From assembly GCA_964574195.1 (NCBI GenBank), contig CAZNMO010000116.1:1-14602 (forward strand): a DNA stretch of 14,602 nucleotides. Reading direction: 5' to 3'. A program made the position numbers and the translations under genes. This DNA is from BRH-c25 sp964574195. Its GTDB lineage: Bacteria; Bacillota; Clostridia; Lutisporales; Lutisporaceae. Shown piece after piece: positions 1-7,793 of this stretch (position 1 is its first letter; each line of letters begins with the position of its first letter). The notes under the pieces were generated by a model. The model worked only from the letters and a program-made list of their open reading frames with translations, searched no databases and was not told the DNA's origin.

Positions 1-143
1 CTTCCGGAGTATATTCCGCTGTTTCTCAGTTTTATAGTCAGGTCCGTGCCGCCACTCAAGATATAAGTGTCTGAAGCTGTACCCTTCAAGCAGTTTACCA
101 GTTCGTTCACATTACATGGAGTCTCAAATCGAAACTGTTCCAT
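1..143 (-). CDS. Molybdenum hydroxylase FAD-binding (medium) subunit, N-terminal fragment
   Basis: Only the first 47 codons lie in the window; the gene continues past position 1. The translation begins MEQFRFETPCNVNELVNCL and reaches SGGTDLTIKLRN. The GGTD stretch after a short N-terminal strand-helix is the FAD pyrophosphate-binding loop of the CoxM/XdhB medium-subunit family. In that family the subunit passes electrons from [2Fe-2S] centres to FAD. The ATG shares its A with the TAA stop of the preceding [2Fe-2S] subunit (TAATG), and a GGAGGG ribosome binding site lies inside the end of that gene, so translation is probably coupled. The large molybdopterin subunit is expected beyond the window edge but is not seen. 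The substrate cannot be read from this fragment. Confidence 0.82.
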   Translation of the reverse strand, partial: MEQFRFETPCNVNELVNCLKGTASDTYILSGGTDLTIKLRNSGIYSG

Positions 144-607
144 TATATCCCTCCAGATGCAGCCACTTCTTTGACTGCCGCTACTATCTTTGTATAGCCT
201 GTGCACCTGCATAGGTTGCCTGATATGGCTATCCGTATTTCCTCCTCTGAGGGATGAGGGTTTTTCATCAGGAGTGCCTTGCAGGACATAAGCATCCCAG
301 GCGTGCAATATCCGCATTGTACCGCTCCGTTGCTTATAAAAGCCTTTTGCAGGCTGTCAAGCTCTCCGTCTGTTTCCAGTCCCTCTACCGTGATTATTTC
401 CTTCCCCTCCAGCTGCCCTGCAAAAAATAGGCAGGAGTTTACCGCCAGGCCATTGACAATAACTGTACAGGCCCCGCATTCACCTTCCCCACAGCCTTCC
501 TTAGTACCGGTAAGGCCCAAGTCCTCCCGCAGTACGTCAAGCAGCCTTTTTCCCGGATCTGCATCCAGGCATTGTTCAGAGCCGTTTACTTTGAATCTAA
601 TACGCAC
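143..607 (-). CDS. Molybdenum hydroxylase [2Fe-2S] (small) subunit, CoxS/XDH type
   Basis: This 154-residue protein has the normal length for the small iron-sulfur subunit of xanthine dehydrogenase / CO dehydrogenase-type molybdenum hydroxylases. It carries electrons from the molybdopterin site to the FAD subunit. The plant-ferredoxin-type cluster ligands are C39, C44, C47 (GCGEGECGACTV) and C59. The second cluster, in the C-terminal helical domain, has C98 and C101 (QCGYCTPGM) and C133 and C135 (NLCRCTGY). All eight ligands are present. The start is GTG at 607, chosen because AGGGGGAG lies five bases upstream and the N-terminus MRIRFKVNG fits the family. The next gene, the FAD subunit, overlaps by one base. 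The upstream promoter carries the heptamer direct repeat shared by four units in this window. Close relatives act on purines, nicotinate and other N-heterocycles, or CO; this sequence alone does not decide. Confidence 0.93.
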   Translation of the reverse strand: MRIRFKVNGSEQCLDADPGKRLLDVLREDLGLTGTKEGCGEGECGACTVIVNGLAVNSCLFFAGQLEGKEIITVEGLETDGELDSLQKAFISNGAVQCGYCTPGMLMSCKALLMKNPHPSEEEIRIAISGNLCRCTGYTKIVAAVKEVAASGGI

Positions 608-663
608 GATTTCTCCCCCTAATGCATTGTTCTAAAGCATATTTGGTAAGTCCAACTAACTCG

Positions 664-697
664 ATTATATATCTATACCGTCAATAAATAGTCCAAA
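664..697 (-). promoter_or_regulatory. SARP-type direct-repeat promoter of the molybdenum hydroxylase operon
   Basis: Read on the minus strand: heptamer TTTGGAC (697-691), spacer TATT, heptamer TATTGAC (686-680), then 10 bases, then a perfect TATAAT (669-664). The heptamers repeat every 11 bp. No canonical -35 hexamer stands 17 bp from the -10 box. The predicted transcript starts about 50 bases before the GTG at 607. The same arrangement occurs upstream of the chemoreceptor, BCCT and regulator genes. Activator binding is inferred, not shown. Confidence 0.65.
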
Positions 698-717
698 ATC
701 CCGCCACACTACTGATT

Positions 718-2697
718 TTATTGATATTTGCTCATGGAGTCCAGCAGCTCCACCGCTGCCTTCTCATGGGACATCCCGTTTCTTACTTTGCTGAGTGCGG
801 CATTGAGCAGCTCCACTTCGAGCTTATAGCCTCTGAAAAGTGAATAAAGCTCAGGATCTTCTGCTGCCAGTCCTTTTCTTACCAAAGTACCTGTATACTC
901 TTCTTTTCCCATGACTTCTCTGGGGTCCTCAAGGAATTTCAAATCGTATGCTCCAAACTTCCAGTGAGGCTGCCACCCGGTTATCGCTATCCATTGTTTG
1001 TTCTTGTAGCATTTGTCCAAAGCAGCAAGCATTGAATCCTCATTACCGAAATCTATAGTAAAACCGTCCAATCCGTACTTTTTTACAACATCTGCAGCCA
1101 TTGCTCCGATGAAGGTCTTTCTTTCGATTGAATATATCCTGTTCCCAAATTCACTGCCATAATGCTTCATAGCTTCTATACTGTCAATATTTACATAACG
1201 GGGAACTATCAAGCCATACCGGCAGCCATGCATGTTAGGCCCTATGTTTTCCAGATCCTTTCCGAATTTTTTCAGGAAGCCCTCTCCTGATATCGGCAGC
1301 CAGGGAGCAAAGGTTCCATCAACATTGCCTTCAGCAACAGCTTTAAAAAGCTCCGAAGCAGGAACCTGTATCCCTTCAGCAGAGTATCCAAGCTTTCTCC
1401 TGACCAATTCTTTGAACACCTCAAATTGAATTATCGAGTCATCATATTCCCTGTGTGCGATCTTAATATACTTGAATCTTCCCATTTCTTCAGTTATGCT
1501 GGAGATCCTGGAGCTGAACTCCAATACTCTTTCATTGATAAGCCCCAGAGAAAATGCTTGTCCGGAAACACTGGCATTTGCCTCCTGAGCTTCTGCAGAG
1601 GTTTGCTCTGTTACTGCAGATATATTTTCAATTGCCTCATTCAAGCTTTTACTATAGCTTGCCAAATTACCTGTCTTGCCGGAAATATTGTTTATCTCAC
1701 TCAGAATGGCTTCCACTGTTGAACTTATATTTCCAAATGCCGTTTCAGTCTGTTGTACCGAGATATTCTGTGCAGTGATGGTTTGACTGCCGCTTTCAAC
1801 GACCTCCACTATTTCGCCGACCTGCCCTGTTATTTTACCGATAAGCTCTCTGATCTCTATTGTAGATCTTTTAGTATTATCCGACAGCTTCCTGATCTCG
1901 TCAGCCACTACCGCAAAGCCCTTCCCCGCTTCTCCCGCCCTTGCAGCCTCGATAGCAGCATTCAATGCAAGGAGGTTTGTCTGCTCAGAAATGCCGGATA
2001 TGGCATTTATGATCTCTCCGATCTCAGCAGAGACATTATTCAGATTCAGAACGGTCTGTTGTATTTCTTCGAACTTTTGTACAGTGTCCGATATTGTCTG
2101 CTTTTGCAGCCGTACTGCCTGGCTTCCTTCGTTGACGGTGTTTATCGACTCCGCCATCCGGTGCTTGATCTTGGTCACATCCTCGTCAATTGCCGTTATG
2201 AAGCCATTGGTCCTGCCTATATCATCCGCAGCCTGCTGAACCATCTCGGCAATGTGGGTATTTCCTTCAGCCAATTCGTTGACAGCAGCAGTAAACTGTC
2301 TGGAGGCCTCCTCAATTGCTTTTGTATCTTCATAAAGCAGGTCTCCTGAGCATCTTACAGTTATTGATGTTGACAATATATCTGCCGATAGCTTCCTTAG
2401 TATGCTCATGATGTCATGTATTCTTTTCTCCATGGCTGAAGATTTATTAATGTCCTTATTGACAGACATAAAATTGAAATCATACAGTTTTTCAAGTGAT
2501 GAACTGCTGCCGCCAGCCGGCGTATCCTTGAGCATTACGATCAACCTCAGGCAGCAGAGGACCTGGATGGATAAGAACAATATCTTATATAAAGTACCTG
2601 TCAAATCCACCAACCCCAAATAATATACCAGATCCAATCCTATTATTACGGAGCATAATAGAAGAACCTGCTGCAAACGGTTATTTTTCTCACTCAT
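718..2697 (-). CDS. Methyl-accepting chemoreceptor-like protein with C-terminal OpuAC betaine-binding domain
   Basis: The protein has 659 residues when started at ATG 2697, which follows a perfect AAGGAGG six bases upstream. An in-frame ATG at 2763 lies inside the predicted -10 box and is rejected. Domains: two hydrophobic segments at about residues 9-28 and 36-55 with almost no loop between them, and no HAMP domain evident. A long coiled-coil methyl-accepting region follows (about 100-400), with the conserved hairpin tip near 228-271 (SEQTNLLALNAAIEAARAGE, then GFAVVADEIRKL). From about 411 to 656 there is a glycine betaine/proline betaine-binding (OpuAC/ProX-like) domain with W466 in PWLP and W575/W579 in GWQPHWKF, residues of the aromatic ligand cage in that family. 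Both hydrophobic segments close together put the signalling hairpin and the binding domain in the cytoplasm, so it may sense imported betaine. No NWETF-type CheR tether is seen at the end. The gene is divergent from the BCCT transporter and shares its promoter motif. Confidence 0.9.
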   Translation of the reverse strand: MSEKNNRLQQVLLLCSVIIGLDLVYYLGLVDLTGTLYKILFLSIQVLCCLRLIVMLKDTPAGGSSSSLEKLYDFNFMSVNKDINKSSAMEKRIHDIMSILRKLSADILSTSITVRCSGDLLYEDTKAIEEASRQFTAAVNELAEGNTHIAEMVQQAADDIGRTNGFITAIDEDVTKIKHRMAESINTVNEGSQAVRLQKQTISDTVQKFEEIQQTVLNLNNVSAEIGEIINAISGISEQTNLLALNAAIEAARAGEAGKGFAVVADEIRKLSDNTKRSTIEIRELIGKITGQVGEIVEVVESGSQTITAQNISVQQTETAFGNISSTVEAILSEINNISGKTGNLASYSKSLNEAIENISAVTEQTSAEAQEANASVSGQAFSLGLINERVLEFSSRISSITEEMGRFKYIKIAHREYDDSIIQFEVFKELVRRKLGYSAEGIQVPASELFKAVAEGNVDGTFAPWLPISGEGFLKKFGKDLENIGPNMHGCRYGLIVPRYVNIDSIEAMKHYGSEFGNRIYSIERKTFIGAMAADVVKKYGLDGFTIDFGNEDSMLAALDKCYKNKQWIAITGWQPHWKFGAYDLKFLEDPREVMGKEEYTGTLVRKGLAAEDPELYSLFRGYKLEVELLNAALSKVRNGMSHEKAAVELLDSMSKYQ

Positions 2698-2761
2698 TGT
2701 ATGCCTCCTTAAAGTTGTGTTATTATCATTGGTTTTTCTATATTTACTTACGTCCGTCCTC

Positions 2762-2795
2762 ATTATACAATCTAAACGTCAACAGATAATCTAAA
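2762..2795 (-). promoter_or_regulatory. SARP-type direct-repeat promoter of the chemoreceptor gene
   Basis: Read on the minus strand: TTTAGAT (2795-2789), TATC, TGTTGAC (2784-2778), 10 bases, TATAAT (2767-2762). The 11-bp heptamer period and the 10-bp gap to the -10 box match the promoter of the molybdenum hydroxylase operon exactly. The transcript would begin near 2755, leaving about 58 leader bases before the ATG at 2697. This excludes the ATG at 2763 as the start. Confidence 0.62.
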
Positions 2796-2800
2796 AATGA

Positions 2801-2846
2801 TTGTTCAAATAAACGAATATTAGAAAATATTAGTCTTTTTGAACAA
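2801..2846. repeat. Inverted repeat TTGTTCAAA/TTTGAACAA between divergent promoters
   Basis: TTGTTCAAA (2801-2809) and its perfect complement TTTGAACAA (2838-2846) flank an AT-rich stretch containing two ATATTAG copies. Half-site centres are 37 bp apart. The repeat lies between the two divergent direct-repeat promoters, upstream of both. It could bind a second regulator shared by the chemoreceptor and BCCT genes; no protein can be assigned from sequence. Confidence 0.4.
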
Positions 2847-2877
2847 AAACGACAATTCCGATAATTGGACGCCGGCT

Positions 2878-2911
2878 TTTAGACCTTCTATTGACGTTTC
2901 TAATATAATAT
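2878..2911 (+). promoter_or_regulatory. SARP-type direct-repeat promoter of the BCCT transporter gene
   Basis: Plus-strand TTTAGAC (2878-2884), CTTC, TATTGAC (2889-2895), then 8 bases to TATAAT (2904-2909), or 10 bases to the overlapping TAATAT (2906-2911). The heptamers repeat at 11 bp. An 8-bp distance from the downstream heptamer to the -10 box is the spacing described for SARP-family promoters in Streptomyces. The TTGACG cannot serve as a normal -35 because it is only 7-9 bp from the -10. The transcript would start near 2916, giving a leader of about 115 bases. Confidence 0.62.
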
Positions 2912-2943
2912 ATTCATGATGACCATTTCAAAGTGGGGTGAAT

Positions 2944-2985
2944 ATGAACAACCCAAATAAAAAGATCCAGGAGGTGGGGATTTAA
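2944..2985 (+). CDS. Possible 13-residue leader peptide upstream of the BCCT gene
   Basis: ATG at 2944 follows GGGGTGA by two bases and opens a 13-codon frame (MNNPNKKIQEVGI) ending in TAA at 2983-2985, between the predicted transcript start and the BCCT ATG. A second ribosome-binding-like GGAGGTGGGG lies inside it. The close spacing of the Shine-Dalgarno sequence makes translation uncertain. No attenuator hairpin is obvious between it and the BCCT start. It may be chance. Confidence 0.22.
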   Translation: MNNPNKKIQEVGI

Positions 2986-3031
2986 AAGTATCTCTTGCCA
3001 TAGCAAAAAATAGAAACAGGGAGGTATATTA

Positions 3032-4651
3032 ATGAAATCTAAAATCAGACCGATAGTTTTTTGGCCATCTTTCATTATTCTTATTGCAGCTGTTATTTTC
3101 AGTTTAGTAAACCTTAAAACCTTTTCAGACACATTATCAAAAGTCACTGTATGGTCAATGGGTTTCTTCGGATCAGGCTATGAATTGCTTACTGTCATAA
3201 TGATGTTTGTATGTATAGCGATCTGCTTCATGCCTTTCGGCAGGGTTAAAATCGGCGGCAGCCAGGCAGAAGCGCCATATGGCCTATTTACTTATTTTAC
3301 TATGTGCCTTGCTATGACAGTGGCAACAGGGATACTTGCCTGGGGAGCCTTGGAGCCTATATTCCATGTTACACAACCTCCGGCATCCTATGGTATCACT
3401 CCCGGATCACCTGAGTCGGCAGTATTCGCAATGTCCACAATGTACTTGCACTGGACCTTTACACCATACGCAATATACGGTGTGCCGACAGTATTATTCG
3501 CATTCGTATATTACAACATGAAAAAATCCTTTACTGTATCCTCAATGTTATCACCTATATTGGGCGATAAATCAGAGGGCAGGGTAGGTCAGATAGTTGA
3601 CTCCATCATCGTTCTTGCAATGGTTTGCGGTGTTGCCACTACACTGGGCGTTGGAACCATGATGATCACCGGCGGCCTCAGAACTGTATTCGGTATTCCA
3701 AGCAATATCTGGGTCTGGTTCTTCGTTTGCGCCGGTATCGTACTTGCCTTCGTCGTATCGGCTATAGCCGGTATTTCAGATGGTTTGAAGCATCTGGCAA
3801 AATTCAATTTCTTCATATTCCTGTTCCTTCTGGGCTGGGTAATCGTATTTGGTTCAGCTCTCTTCTGCATCAACCTTGGACTCGAAGGCTTCGGAGACTT
3901 CCTGGGCAACTTCTTCCAGAAGAACTTCTTCACTGGTGCAGCAGCAGGGGATCAGTGGCCGGTATGGTGGACTATTTGGTACTATGCTATCTGGATGGCA
4001 TGGGCACCTGTCAGCGCAGTATTCCTTGGACGTATTTCCTACGGCTACAAGGTTAGGACCGTTGTAGGCATCAATGTTTTTGTGTCCGCTCTTTTCAGCG
4101 TGATCTGGTTCACATTCTTCAGCGGTACGGCAATACATATGGAAATAGTCCAGAAGCTTGGACTTGGTCAAGTGTTGACATCACAGGGTAATGAAATGGT
4201 GACCTATGCCTTCTTCGGCGGATTGCCATTAGGAAATGTGATCAGTGCTGTGTTCGTCATAACAGCCTTCATCACATATGTCGCAGGCGCAGACGCTATG
4301 TGCGCAACCTTGGCAGGCCTCAGCACCTATGGTATTTCTCCGGACAATCCGGAATCCTCACCTATGTTGAAGATAGTATGGGGCGTCGTGCTTGGCGCTG
4401 TTGCATGGATCACCATGAGCTTCGCAGGCCTTGACGGATTAAAGGCGCTCTCCAATCTGGGCGGCATTCCTACACTGATCCTGCTGGTTCCTGTAACCTG
4501 GGCATTGATAAAGGTAGCCGCAAATCCATTCAAATACGATACCTTCAAGGAAGACTATGATGTATATGGACAGCCTAAGAGAGAGATCGTCAATCCTCTT
4601 TCTGACGCTACAGCTTCAACAGATGCTGAAGCAGCAAGCACAAACAACTAG
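3032..4651 (+). CDS. BCCT-family betaine/carnitine/choline-type transporter
   Basis: This 539-residue membrane protein has the usual length for the betaine-choline-carnitine transporter family and about twelve hydrophobic segments. The family hallmark in transmembrane segment 8 is clear at about residues 312-336: tryptophans 312, 313, 316, 321 and 324 in WWTIWYYAIWMAWAP, followed by FLGRISYG. The GALEPIFH stretch at 105-112 and GISDGLKHLAKFN at 247-259 also fit. The glycine-rich segment matching G-M-G-I-G of the sodium-coupled betaine carrier BetP reads T-V-A-T-G here (about 96-100) in my hand alignment, so coupling and substrate may differ. The start follows GGGAGG seven bases upstream. The gene is divergent from the OpuAC-type chemoreceptor and convergent with the SARP-like regulator; both share its promoter motif. 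Quaternary ammonium import is likely; the exact substrate is unknown. Confidence 0.92.
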   Translation: MKSKIRPIVFWPSFIILIAAVIFSLVNLKTFSDTLSKVTVWSMGFFGSGYELLTVIMMFVCIAICFMPFGRVKIGGSQAEAPYGLFTYFTMCLAMTVATGILAWGALEPIFHVTQPPASYGITPGSPESAVFAMSTMYLHWTFTPYAIYGVPTVLFAFVYYNMKKSFTVSSMLSPILGDKSEGRVGQIVDSIIVLAMVCGVATTLGVGTMMITGGLRTVFGIPSNIWVWFFVCAGIVLAFVVSAIAGISDGLKHLAKFNFFIFLFLLGWVIVFGSALFCINLGLEGFGDFLGNFFQKNFFTGAAAGDQWPVWWTIWYYAIWMAWAPVSAVFLGRISYGYKVRTVVGINVFVSALFSVIWFTFFSGTAIHMEIVQKLGLGQVLTSQGNEMVTYAFFGGLPLGNVISAVFVITAFITYVAGADAMCATLAGLSTYGISPDNPESSPMLKIVWGVVLGAVAWITMSFAGLDGLKALSNLGGIPTLILLVPVTWALIKVAANPFKYDTFKEDYDVYGQPKREIVNPLSDATASTDAEAASTNN

Positions 4652-4660
4652 TATACAAAG

Positions 4661-4696
4661 AAATCCCTTGGCATTCTATATGCCAAGGGATTTTTT
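4661..4696. terminator. Bidirectional intrinsic terminator between BCCT and regulator genes
   Basis: A perfect 13-bp stem, AAATCCCTTGGCA (4661-4673) with TGCCAAGGGATTT (4681-4693), encloses a 7-base loop and runs into six T residues (4691-4696) on the plus strand. It starts about 10 bases after the BCCT stop. On the minus strand the stem is followed by TTTCTTTG, so it can also end the regulator transcript, whose stop codon is at 4710. Confidence 0.9.
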
Positions 4697-4709
4697 CATT
4701 GTATGGCAA

Positions 4710-7700
4710 TTATCCATTGCTCAGCTCCATCATGATCTCGGATTCATAACAGTTGTTTGCTTTCTTCATAAGCCTCAGTCCTATATCACAGTATTCTGCC
4801 GCAGACTTGCCCAGTATATCGGTAAATATACCTTTCAGCTCCGGATCGTGTTCCATTTGCTTTCTTATTTCTCCCTGGGATCTGAACAACAAAGCCTTTT
4901 CATAAGGGCTTTTTATCAGGTCTGCATAGATCTGTGCGCTCTTCAGAAAATTCCTGGCTTCGTTAAAGCTGCGTTCCTTCACCAACAACATCGCCATATA
5001 ACCATATGCGGTGGAGCGCTCCCACAGTGTATTCAGCTTGTTATATCCTTCTATGGCCTGTGTTAGATAAGCTTTCGCCTTCATATAATCCTTCATGTCG
5101 TATGCGTTCTGCCCCGCATAGGTATTGATTACCGGCAGCCCCTGCTCAAAGCCTTTCTCTTTGCATATTGCTATAGCCTTGTCATAATAAGGTATGGCGT
5201 CTGTGAATTCCTTCCTCTTCCGCCTGCATTCCCCGATGTAATTATATGAAGCAGCAATATTCAGAAGGTAGCTTTCCTTCTCCTCCAGCTGCTCGAACAT
5301 TACTATTGAATGCTTAAGGATCTCCTCACCTTCTGCAAACCGTCCTCCCATTACCCTATGCATGCCCTTCAGGCGTGTAAGTATAGCCAGTTCTCCCTGA
5401 AGCTGACACCGTTCTGCAGACTTTATCGCTTCTTCGATGTAGCTTTCCATCAATTTCACATTGAAGGTATTGATGGCAAAATATATCATTTGGCGGTAGC
5501 CCTTCAATGCAAAGCTGTATTCTCCCAAGGCCAACGCGCGCTCCGTCATGCTTCGGATGGACGCCAAGCCTTTCCGGTATTGTCCGGACCATACATATCC
5601 TCTGCATATCATATGCATGTATGCAAGCTCCAATCTATCCAGCTCCCTGCTGTTTCCTTCCTCATTCCTTATCTCCGAAATCAGGCTCTGGACCTGCTGC
5701 AATTCCTGCTGCCTTTGTTCCTCGCTCATTTCCATGAACGGCAGCTTTGGTGCGTTCTCCTCTGAGAATACCGGAAATATCTCCTGGCTCAGGCACAGAT
5801 AGTATTCCAGGTTCTTGATGGTATAATCCAACGCCGGAAGCCTGTTTCCTGCGCTTTTATGATGATGTATGAGTCTTGAAAAAAGGATGCAGTCTCTCCT
5901 GTCCCCTTTCAGATTGCCTTCCAGCAGCCTTGCGATCCTGGAATGAAGTATTCTCCTCTTAGAGGTTGAAAGCTGGGAATAGACAAACTCCCTTAGCTTC
6001 TGGTGGGTAAAGGCAAAGCCTATGTTGCTTATAGTGCCTTTTTCCTTAATAATGTTCTTTTCTTCAAGCTCCTCTATTATATCCAAAAGCTCCAATTCGC
6101 TTTTACCGCTGACCTGGAGAAGCTCCTCCAGTGTAACCATGTCAAAGAACATCGAGGTTATATTCAGTATTTTCATACCTTCCTCAGATACACTCAGGAA
6201 TCTGCTTTTAATTATATCCTGCATTTTGGGCGATATTGAATTAAGTGTCTCGTTATGCTTGATATTGTTCAGAAATTCCACTATAAAAAAGGTATTTCCT
6301 TCTGTTTCCTTGTATATGAAATCACCCAGCTTATCATCCGCATAAAGCTTCGGCATCATTGCACAGACAAACTCCAGGGTCTCCTCCCGGCTGAACCGGT
6401 TCAGCTCCTTTGTGAGAAGCAGCTCCTTAGCTTTTGAATCTACACAAAATTTCTCTATCTTCGATCCATAGCTGGTTCTTGCTGAAAGAATAAAAACCAG
6501 GTTTCTGTTTTTGTTATCCATGAGTATTTCATTTATTAGTGACAGGCTCATCCCATCGATCCAATGAATATCCTCTATAATGATCAGCAGCTTTTTCCTT
6601 CCTGCCACATGCTTGAATACATCAGCTATTGCCTTTTCCGCAGCCTGGTACTTAAGAATATCGATATTCTCCAAAGGGCTTTGCTCCACATATTCATCTT
6701 TTATGGCGAAGGCAGGGAATATTTGACTGACTATACGTTGTATCACTGCCGGTATCTCTATATTCTCCTCCTCGATCACCCTGGAAAGCTGGTACAATAT
6801 TTCACTCCAAGGCTTCAGCATATAGGTCTCCTCAGCCTGATAGCAACTGGCTTTAAGCAGTATAAGCTTATTACTCTCTATAGCTTTCAGATGCCTGTTT
6901 ATCAAGGCTGTTTTTCCAAGACCGGCTTCCCCAAGTATCAATATGGATTTCCCATTTTCTTCTCCTATAAAGTTGTAATAATTCTCTCTGAGCAGCTTCA
7001 ATTCTTCATCCCTGCCGTAAAAGAACTCCTCCGTCTCATTCCTGAATACTGTCTGTCTTGCTGTCTTTTCCTTTACTATTTCACCAAAAAGTTCATTGGT
7101 CCTCTGGTCAGGTGCGATGGACAACTCGGCCTTAAGTAGTCTGGCCAGGCCGTTATAAACATCGATGCACTTGTCATATTGTCCCATTTTCCTATATACA
7201 TTCATCAATATCCTATAGGCCTTTTCATTAAACTCATCCACAGCGATAAGGTTTTTGCAGAAGATCTCAACCTCCTGGAGGCTTTTTTCCTTTATGCACT
7301 TCTTTATCTGCTTGTGAAGCTTGTTTACATAGGCATCCCTATACTGACTTCTTGCATTGGTCAGCCATTTATCAAAGCTGTCAGCGTCCTTCACCAGGAA
7401 ACCCTCCAGGAATTCACCGGTATATGCTTCAATTCCCGGGCAGCCCTCGTCATTGAGAAAAGTATCGACATCAGTAGGAAAGGAATATTCAGGATTGAGC
7501 ATGATTATTGCACGTTTTGGGGATACCAGCACATTATCGTCAAAGGTCTTGTTTATCATGTACATAGCATTTCTCAAACTTTTTTTTGCAACCTCTTCTT
7601 CTACTGAACCCCACAGCAGTTCTACCAAGGTATCCCTAAAGCACTGCTTCTTCACAAGGACATAATAAAAAAGTGCCTCTGCTTTCTTATAAGGAAAGAT

Positions 7701-7763
7701 GATCTTCTCATCGTTCCTTATTATTCCGGGCGTGCCAAAAAGCTTACAACTGTATGTATTCAT
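4710..7763 (-). CDS. AfsR/SARP-like transcriptional activator with BTAD, STAND ATPase and TPR-like domains
   Basis: This 1017-residue protein has the layout of large SARP-type regulators. Residues about 1-95 form an OmpR-like winged helix (YKKAEALFYYVLVKKQ, then LWGSVEEEVAKKSLRNAMYM). Residues about 97-235 form the helical bacterial transcriptional activation domain. FYGRDEELKLL at 248-258 opens a STAND-type ATPase with Walker A GEAGLGKT (278-285) and Walker B LLIIIEDIHW (392-401). The C-terminal third is helical with TPR-like repeats, such as YNYIGECRRKRKEFTDAI and NTYAGQNAYDMKDYMKAKAY, the usual effector or partner surface. The start at ATG 7763 follows GGGGG by seven bases. It ends convergently against the BCCT gene. 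Its promoter carries the same 11-bp heptamer pair as three neighbouring units, so it is probably autoregulated and controls them. The signal it senses is not known; a betaine or its breakdown product is my inference. Confidence 0.9.
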   Translation of the reverse strand: MNTYSCKLFGTPGIIRNDEKIIFPYKKAEALFYYVLVKKQCFRDTLVELLWGSVEEEVAKKSLRNAMYMINKTFDDNVLVSPKRAIIMLNPEYSFPTDVDTFLNDEGCPGIEAYTGEFLEGFLVKDADSFDKWLTNARSQYRDAYVNKLHKQIKKCIKEKSLQEVEIFCKNLIAVDEFNEKAYRILMNVYRKMGQYDKCIDVYNGLARLLKAELSIAPDQRTNELFGEIVKEKTARQTVFRNETEEFFYGRDEELKLLRENYYNFIGEENGKSILILGEAGLGKTALINRHLKAIESNKLILLKASCYQAEETYMLKPWSEILYQLSRVIEEENIEIPAVIQRIVSQIFPAFAIKDEYVEQSPLENIDILKYQAAEKAIADVFKHVAGRKKLLIIIEDIHWIDGMSLSLINEILMDNKNRNLVFILSARTSYGSKIEKFCVDSKAKELLLTKELNRFSREETLEFVCAMMPKLYADDKLGDFIYKETEGNTFFIVEFLNNIKHNETLNSISPKMQDIIKSRFLSVSEEGMKILNITSMFFDMVTLEELLQVSGKSELELLDIIEELEEKNIIKEKGTISNIGFAFTHQKLREFVYSQLSTSKRRILHSRIARLLEGNLKGDRRDCILFSRLIHHHKSAGNRLPALDYTIKNLEYYLCLSQEIFPVFSEENAPKLPFMEMSEEQRQQELQQVQSLISEIRNEEGNSRELDRLELAYMHMICRGYVWSGQYRKGLASIRSMTERALALGEYSFALKGYRQMIYFAINTFNVKLMESYIEEAIKSAERCQLQGELAILTRLKGMHRVMGGRFAEGEEILKHSIVMFEQLEEKESYLLNIAASYNYIGECRRKRKEFTDAIPYYDKAIAICKEKGFEQGLPVINTYAGQNAYDMKDYMKAKAYLTQAIEGYNKLNTLWERSTAYGYMAMLLVKERSFNEARNFLKSAQIYADLIKSPYEKALLFRSQGEIRKQMEHDPELKGIFTDILGKSAAEYCDIGLRLMKKANNCYESEIMMELSNG

Positions 7764-7793
7764 AAAGTAACCCCCATAATATACTCTAATTTC

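Noticed and set aside
279..635. Plus-strand open frame of 118 codons over the [2Fe-2S] subunit
   Set aside because: Antisense shadow of a gene with all eight cluster cysteines; Ser/Pro-rich composition typical of such shadows.
608..717. Terminator between the chemoreceptor and molybdenum hydroxylase genes
   Set aside because: Only AAAATC/GATTTT arms with a 13-base loop and no T tract; read-through is likely.
2698..2763. Upstream in-frame ATG at 2763 as start of the chemoreceptor gene
   Set aside because: It overlaps the predicted TATAAT box, lacks a ribosome binding site, and the ATG at 2697 has a perfect AAGGAGG.
2891..2909. TTGACG ... TATAAT as an ordinary sigma-A promoter
   Set aside because: The spacing is only 7-8 bp at BCCT and 9-10 bp in the other three copies, far from 17 bp; the TTGAC belongs to the heptamer repeat.
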